The notes under the pieces are model-generated. The model did not search any database. It was not told where the DNA came from and worked only from the letters and a program-made list of their open reading frames with translations. DNA of 11,158 nucleotides from an uncultured Helicobacter sp. GTDB lineage: Bacteria > Campylobacterota > Campylobacteria > Campylobacterales > Helicobacteraceae. The stretch's first letter is position 1. Every line of letters begins with the position of its first letter. Where the stretch lies: NCBI RefSeq assembly GCF_937893305.1, contig NZ_CALBGN010000007.1:1-11158 (forward strand), read 5' to 3'. The translations under genes and the position numbers were made by a program. Shown here in pieces: positions 7,856 to 11,158 of this stretch.

Positions 7856-7876
7856 TATAATTAAGTTTTTTAAGGA
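7856..7876 (+). promoter_or_regulatory. -10 box and ribosome binding site of the small membrane protein gene
   Basis: A perfect TATAAT lies at 7856-7861, preceded by AT-rich sequence. AAGGA follows at 7872-7876, 6 bases before the ATG at 7883. The implied leader is only about 15 bases. This pairing is the main reason to treat the short downstream frame as a real gene. Confidence 0.65.
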
Positions 7877-7882
7877 ATTTAA

Positions 7883-8095
7883 ATGCTTGGGAATTTTACA
7901 CTCACACTTTCTATTTTATGCGGAATCTCGCTTGTAATTTTAGCAATCACTGGTATCTCAATTAGCAAAAATAGCACTAAACTTACAGGTTTTGAAAAGA
8001 AACTTTTATTTTTTGTTGCATTTTTACTTTGTTTTGGAGTAATTACGCTATATATTTTAGGCAACCTTGAACTATTTCTTGCCTTAATAAAATAG
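7883..8095 (+). CDS. Small two-helix membrane protein, unknown function, 70 aa
   Basis: I do not recognise the family. The protein has two hydrophobic segments, about residues 5-27 (FTLTLSILCGISLVILAITG) and 42-67 (LFFVAFLLCFGVITLYILG), joined by the polar loop SISKNSTKLTGFEKK. The four lysines in that loop suggest that the loop is cytoplasmic and both ends face the periplasm. A consensus -10 box and a well-spaced AAGGA precede the ATG. The gene is divergent from serS and convergent with the MATE gene; its TAG stop forms the base of a hairpin shared with that gene. A longer opposing frame covers the same bases but lacks comparable start signals. Possible roles, such as a small regulator of a membrane complex, are guesses. 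Confidence 0.75.
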   Translation: MLGNFTLTLSILCGISLVILAITGISISKNSTKLTGFEKKLLFFVAFLLCFGVITLYILGNLELFLALIK

Positions 8096-8115
8096 ATTCC
8101 ATCTTTTTGGAATCT
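8094..8115. terminator. Shared hairpin between the convergent small-protein and MATE genes
   Basis: AGATTCCA (8094-8101) pairs with TGGAATCT (8108-8115) in an 8-bp perfect stem with a 6-base TCTTTT loop. The stop codons of both genes touch the stem base (TAG at 8093-8095 on plus, TAA at 8115-8117 on minus). On the minus strand it is followed by ATTTTATT; on the plus strand by TTACACTTTTTG. It could act in both directions. The short stem and imperfect U-runs limit confidence. Confidence 0.6.
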
Positions 8116-9443
8116 TACACTTTTTGTCTTCTCCACACTCCACTTTGAAAGATTCGCCAATACACAAACGCTCTTAAAAATGTCTCCACACAAATGCAAA
8201 GGTAAATATACTCAACTGCATACCCTAATGTTGCAATAAAATAACAAGGAACAACACGCAATCCCCAAATCATCACACTATTAATCATTAATGTAATCTT
8301 TGTAATCCCAGCTCCACGCAACGCACCATCTAAAATACAAATAAACGCAAAGGCAACTTGTGAGATTCCAATAGGAATAAGATAGCTTGCACTTGCCTCT
8401 ATTGTCCTAGTATCTTCACTAAAAAACCCTGAGAGTTGTGATGCAAAAACACTCATCACAAACCCAACAATCCCCATAAAGATTCCACCTAAAAGCAAAG
8501 TATTTAAAGTAGAATATTTCGCTTCTAATGGTTTCTTAGCCCCTAAATTCTGTCCCATTAACGCCATTGCAGCAATCATAAATCCAAATCCAGGCATAAA
8601 CGCAAACCCCTCAATTCTTGTTGCAATTTGATAGCCTGCTAAATCATAAGTGCCATATAATGCAACAAATTTTGTCATAAACAAAATTGAAAAAAGTGTC
8701 AAAAACCGCTCTGCTCCACTTGGAATCCCAACAATAAAAGCGCGTTTAATATAATCAAAATTAATCCTCCCTCTTAATGCAATGGGACTTTTTTTATACA
8801 AAAGTAAAAACAAAAAGAGTGCCAAAGTTTCTAAAAAATTTACAATCAATGTCCCAATTGCTGCGCCAATCACACCAAAAGCAGGAATAAAAACAAAACC
8901 AAAAATTAACATAAACTTAATAAAAGGATTAATCAGCGTAATGCCAATTTTAATATAAAAAGGAAATTTTGTAGCTCCAGCAGCAGAAAATGCAGAAATA
9001 CTCACTTGTTTAACCAAAAGTAAAGGAATACTAAAAAGCACAATCCTTAAATATTCACTCCCAATACTATGCGCTTGCTCTGAAATCCCAATCCAAGAGA
9101 AAAAAATCTCATACCCCAAAAACCCAAAAGCCATCAAAGGCAAAGAAAAACAAAAAGAAGCGAAGGTCAAACTTAACACAACCTCATTTGCACTTTTTTG
9201 ATCCTTTGCCCCTAAAAATCTTGCTACAAGCGCACTATTTCCCACAAATACAATTGTTGTAAAAGCGAACATTAACATAATAAAATTTAAGCTAACACCC
9301 ACTGCCACAATCGCACTTGCCCCAAAAGTGCCAATCATCAACAAATCAATACTAAGATTAATAATATCTAAAAGTGAATTTAGCCCAGAAGGAATTGCAA
9401 TATTTAGAATTCTACGACTTCGTTCTTTAGAAAAAAAGCGCAT
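8115..9443 (-). CDS. MATE family multidrug/organic cation exporter, 442 aa
   Basis: Inner-membrane antiporter of the MATE (NorM/DinF-type) class, which expels drugs, dyes or metabolites in exchange for Na+ or H+. Length and about twelve hydrophobic segments fit the family. The two homologous halves are visible: GTFGASAIVAVGVSLNF (38-54) with FVGNSALVARFLGAKD (66-81), and YGTYDLAGYQIATRIE (263-278) with AAMALMGQNLGAKKPLEA (291-308). The substrate cannot be read from sequence. Start choice is uncertain: the ATG at 9443 gives a normal short N-terminal tail (MRFFSKERSRRILNIAIPSG), while an in-frame TTG at 9485 would add 14 residues; neither has a good Shine-Dalgarno sequence. I prefer the ATG. 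It lies 144 bases downstream of the symporter gene on the same strand, with a hairpin and a likely separate promoter between. Confidence 0.92.
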   Translation of the reverse strand: MRFFSKERSRRILNIAIPSGLNSLLDIINLSIDLLMIGTFGASAIVAVGVSLNFIMLMFAFTTIVFVGNSALVARFLGAKDQKSANEVVLSLTFASFCFSLPLMAFGFLGYEIFFSWIGISEQAHSIGSEYLRIVLFSIPLLLVKQVSISAFSAAGATKFPFYIKIGITLINPFIKFMLIFGFVFIPAFGVIGAAIGTLIVNFLETLALFLFLLLYKKSPIALRGRINFDYIKRAFIVGIPSGAERFLTLFSILFMTKFVALYGTYDLAGYQIATRIEGFAFMPGFGFMIAAMALMGQNLGAKKPLEAKYSTLNTLLLGGIFMGIVGFVMSVFASQLSGFFSEDTRTIEASASYLIPIGISQVAFAFICILDGALRGAGITKITLMINSVMIWGLRVVPCYFIATLGYAVEYIYLCICVETFLRAFVYWRIFQSGVWRRQKV

Positions 9444-9505
9444 TTGATACAATTTATTATCCGAAATTTTTAAGAATTGTAACAATCTTTTTACACAACA
9501 ACTCT

Positions 9506-9520
9506 TAAAAATTTTATAAA
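9506..9520 (-). promoter_or_regulatory. Candidate promoter of the MATE gene
   Basis: The minus strand reads TTTATAAAATTTTTA with a TATAAA -10-like box at 9513-9518, about 70 bases before the ATG at 9443 and about 28 before the alternative TTG. The same 15-mer occurs upstream of serS. A separate promoter is expected because a hairpin ends the preceding gene. AT-rich sequence makes chance matches likely. Confidence 0.33.
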
Positions 9521-9554
9521 CTTATCATTTTTAAGCTTGCAAATCTCCATAATA

Positions 9555-9580
9555 TATGGAATCCAAAAAAGGATTCCATA
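9555..9580 (-). terminator. Hairpin terminator after the symporter gene
   Basis: TATGGAATCC (9555-9564) and GGATTCCATA (9571-9580) form a perfect 10-bp stem around an AAAAAA loop (TTTTTT on the minus strand). It lies 7 bases beyond the TAG stop of the symporter gene. The following minus-strand bases, TATTATGG, are only moderately U-rich. The stem shares the GGAATCC/GGATTCC core with the hairpin at 8094-8115. Confidence 0.65.
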
Positions 9581-9587
9581 GTTTTAT

Positions 9588-10988
9588 CTATTTCCAAAAC
9601 TCTGTATTTGTGATTCCAACATCGCTAGCTTTAAAAACAGGATTTTTACCAGCTTTTCTTTGTGCTTCATAGTCTTTTAACACTTTAATTGCAGTATTGC
9701 TTAAAAGCAACATTACAATAATGTTAATGCTTGCCATAAATCCCATAAACACATCCGCTAAATCCCAAGCAAGCGATAAATTCAGTTGCGCACCAATAAA
9801 CACCATTATCACAGCGCAAGCTCTAAAAATTTGTAAAGCAAGTTTGTTTTCTGTAATAAACTTAAAGTTTGCTTCCGCATAAAAATAATTTCCAATCAAT
9901 GAAGTAAATGCAAAAAGCACAATCGCCATACTCACAAACATCAGCCCAAAGGTTCCCAAATGCCCTTGCATAACACCTTGAATCAATGCCATTCCTTGTA
10001 AATTACTTGTATCAATATTAGAACAAAGAACCATAAAAGCACTTGCTGAACAAATAATCAATGTATCAATAAAAACAGATAGCGTTTGAACCATTCCTTG
10101 TTTTGCAGGATGGCTAGTGTGTGCCGCAGCTGCTGCATTTGGTGCAGAGCCCATACCTGCTTCATTAGAAAACAATCCACGCTTAATCCCTATAACAATC
10201 GCACTTCCAGCAAATCCACTAAAAATCGCTTCAAAATTAAACGCCTCTTGCAAAACACTTCCAAAAATCAATGGAATCTTATCAAAATTCATTCCTATAA
10301 CAATTAATGCAACAACAAGATAACCAAACGCCATAATCGGCACTAAAATAGAAGAAATAATTGCGGATTTTTTCGCCCCACCAAAAAAGAAAAATGACAC
10401 CAAAACCGCCAAAACAAGCCCAACAAAAGTTGTTAAATAACCATTATTATACGCTTCAGTTCCTACAAAAATTTCAAAAGAAGAAGTCAGTGTGTAAGAC
10501 TGCAATCCATTAAAACCGCAAGCAAAACAAAAAATCAAAGAAGTTGCAAACACAATCCCAAGTGCGCGTGATTTTAAAGCTGTTTCTATATAGTATGCAG
10601 GACCACCTTTATAATGATGTTCCCCATCTCTTCGTTTATACACTTGCGCCAAAGTGGATTCCACAAATGCACTAGCCCCACCAACAATTGCTGTAATCCA
10701 CATCCAAAATAATGCTCCAACTCCTCCACCAGCAATCGCCACAGAAACACCAACGATATTTCCAATTCCAACCCTTGAAGCCGTAGAAATCATCAACGCT
10801 CCAAAGGGTGTAATATGCTCTTTATTCCCACGCTCTTTTAAGACCAAAAATGCATCTTTTAAAAACCTAACCTGAATAAAGCGCGTCCTAATTGTCAAAT
10901 ATAGCCCACATAAAATCAGCGCAAACACAAGCCAATAAGTGTATAAAAACCCATTTGTTGTACCAATTAAATTGTAAAACATCTCCAT
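9588..10988 (-). CDS. AgcS-type sodium:alanine/glycine symporter, 466 aa
   Basis: Inner-membrane transporter of the alanine/glycine:cation symporter (AGCS, DagA/AlsT) family, taking up alanine and/or glycine with Na+. Family motifs: GIGNIVGVSVAIAGGGVGAL (74-93), FWMWITAIVGGASAFVEST (94-112), KGGPAYYIE (127-135), RGLFSNEAGMGSAPNAAAAA (270-289) and HTSHPAKQG (290-298). About ten hydrophobic segments and the length are normal. The ATG at 10988 has AAGGA six bases upstream (minus strand AAGGATATAAATG); a second ATG two codons in is less well placed. The H. pylori relative is dagA (HP0942), which sits with alanine racemase and dadA; those neighbours are not recognisable here. It has its own extended -10 promoter and a downstream hairpin, so it may be a single-gene transcript. 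The exact amino acid and D/L preference are not visible. Confidence 0.94.
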   Translation of the reverse strand: MEMFYNLIGTTNGFLYTYWLVFALILCGLYLTIRTRFIQVRFLKDAFLVLKERGNKEHITPFGALMISTASRVGIGNIVGVSVAIAGGGVGALFWMWITAIVGGASAFVESTLAQVYKRRDGEHHYKGGPAYYIETALKSRALGIVFATSLIFCFACGFNGLQSYTLTSSFEIFVGTEAYNNGYLTTFVGLVLAVLVSFFFFGGAKKSAIISSILVPIMAFGYLVVALIVIGMNFDKIPLIFGSVLQEAFNFEAIFSGFAGSAIVIGIKRGLFSNEAGMGSAPNAAAAAHTSHPAKQGMVQTLSVFIDTLIICSASAFMVLCSNIDTSNLQGMALIQGVMQGHLGTFGLMFVSMAIVLFAFTSLIGNYFYAEANFKFITENKLALQIFRACAVIMVFIGAQLNLSLAWDLADVFMGFMASINIIVMLLLSNTAIKVLKDYEAQRKAGKNPVFKASDVGITNTEFWK

Positions 10989-11020
10989 TTATATCCTTAA
11001 TATTGAAATATTGGAACGTT

Positions 11021-11029
11021 ATTCTAGCA
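11021..11029 (-). promoter_or_regulatory. Extended -10 promoter of the symporter gene
   Basis: The minus strand reads TGCTAGAAT, a full TGn-TANAAT extended -10. It predicts a transcript start near 11014 and a leader of about 25 bases before the ATG at 10988. The leader is too short for a riboswitch. No -35 box is evident. Confidence 0.6.
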
Positions 11030-11056
11030 AAGTGCTATGGATTTACTATAAAAACT

Positions 11057-11093
11057 TAAAAAAATTTTCTACAAATCTTTCTCGCAAGAGAAA
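11057..11093 (-). terminator. Possible weak terminator of the gene entering from the right
   Basis: On the minus strand TTTCTC (11088-11093) and GAGAAA (11078-11083) pair around a TTGC loop, followed about a dozen bases later by a run of T near 11058-11067. The stem is only 6 bp and A/T-rich, and the T-run is not adjacent, so this is tentative. It lies between the stop at 11104 and the symporter promoter, where a terminator is expected. Confidence 0.35.
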
Positions 11094-11103
11094 TAAAGAA
11101 ACA

Positions 11104-11158
11104 TTACTCCCCCCTCCCCCTATGTCCTAAATCTGTAATATACTCTGCAAGTTGTTTG
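11104..11158 (-). CDS. 3' end of an unidentified gene (last 17 codons)
   Basis: On the minus strand a frame enters from the right edge at 11157 and reads KQLAEYITDLGHRGRGE before a TAA at 11104-11106. The first dozen codons look like ordinary coding sequence and the end falls just before a possible terminator. I do not recognise the protein from so few residues. The last codons are made by the interrupted poly-G tract. An open stretch of 18 codons can occur by chance, so the call is tentative. Confidence 0.35.
   Translation of the reverse strand, partial: KQLAEYITDLGHRGRGE
11109..11120. repeat. Interrupted poly-C/poly-G tract (C6-T-C5)
   Basis: Six C (11109-11114), one T, then five C (11116-11120) on the plus strand; GGGGGAGGGGGG on the minus strand. 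It stands out in this AT-rich window and is the only such tract. It overlaps the apparent 3' end of the gene entering from the right. Confidence 0.9.

Noticed and set aside
7879..8199. 106-codon minus-strand frame over the small membrane protein and the end of the MATE gene
   Set aside because: It overlaps the MATE coding end and the hairpin; the plus-strand gene has a far better promoter and ribosome binding site.
10086..10323. Two plus-strand frames opposite the symporter gene
   Set aside because: They are shadows of the conserved AGCS motif region and lack start signals.
10989..11103. A riboswitch upstream of the amino acid symporter
   Set aside because: The extended -10 box leaves a leader of only about 25 bases, and I see no conserved aptamer-like structure.

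Overview
The window looks like a chromosome segment of a Campylobacterota member, most likely a Helicobacter. It is AT-rich. It carries a flgD-flgE pair of the type found next to each other in Helicobacter and Campylobacter, a serS-linked PflB-like flagellar motor protein, and -10 boxes without clear -35 boxes. The species cannot be fixed from the sequence. Gene density is high and no gap exceeds about 120 bases. I saw no tRNA, rRNA, CRISPR array or insertion sequence.

Layout. Positions 1-3277 (+): the 3' part of flgD (hook-cap protein, start lies upstream) with a glycine-rich tandem repeat, then flgE (hook-family protein of 764 residues). Positions 3274-7755 (-): a tight three-gene unit transcribed serS, pflB-like, TIGR02757/DUF2400 protein, with gaps of 3 and 0 bases. 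Its last gene converges on flgE and the two stop regions overlap by 4 bases. Positions 7883-8095 (+): a 70-residue two-helix membrane protein with its own promoter and ribosome binding site. Positions 8115-9443 (-): a MATE-family exporter, convergent with the small gene across a shared hairpin. Positions 9588-10988 (-): an AgcS-type sodium:alanine/glycine symporter with an extended -10 promoter and a hairpin terminator. Positions 11104-11158 (-): the apparent last 17 codons of an unidentified gene ending beside an interrupted poly-G tract.

How the genes work together. FlgD caps the growing hook, FlgE-family proteins build hook structures, and PflB is part of the enlarged Campylobacterota motor (the disk scaffold that positions stators). 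Flagellar genes thus face each other from two operons. SerS is housekeeping; the TIGR02757 protein resembles HhH-GPD DNA glycosylases. The right half is membrane transport.

Most notable observations: three divergent repeats inside FlgE that resemble CBM5/12 (chitin-binding-type) modules; a perfect 54-bp tandem duplication in flgD; a recurrent GATTCCATCTTTTT/GGAATC word that occurs in coding DNA and in intergenic hairpins; and the poly-G tract near the right edge.
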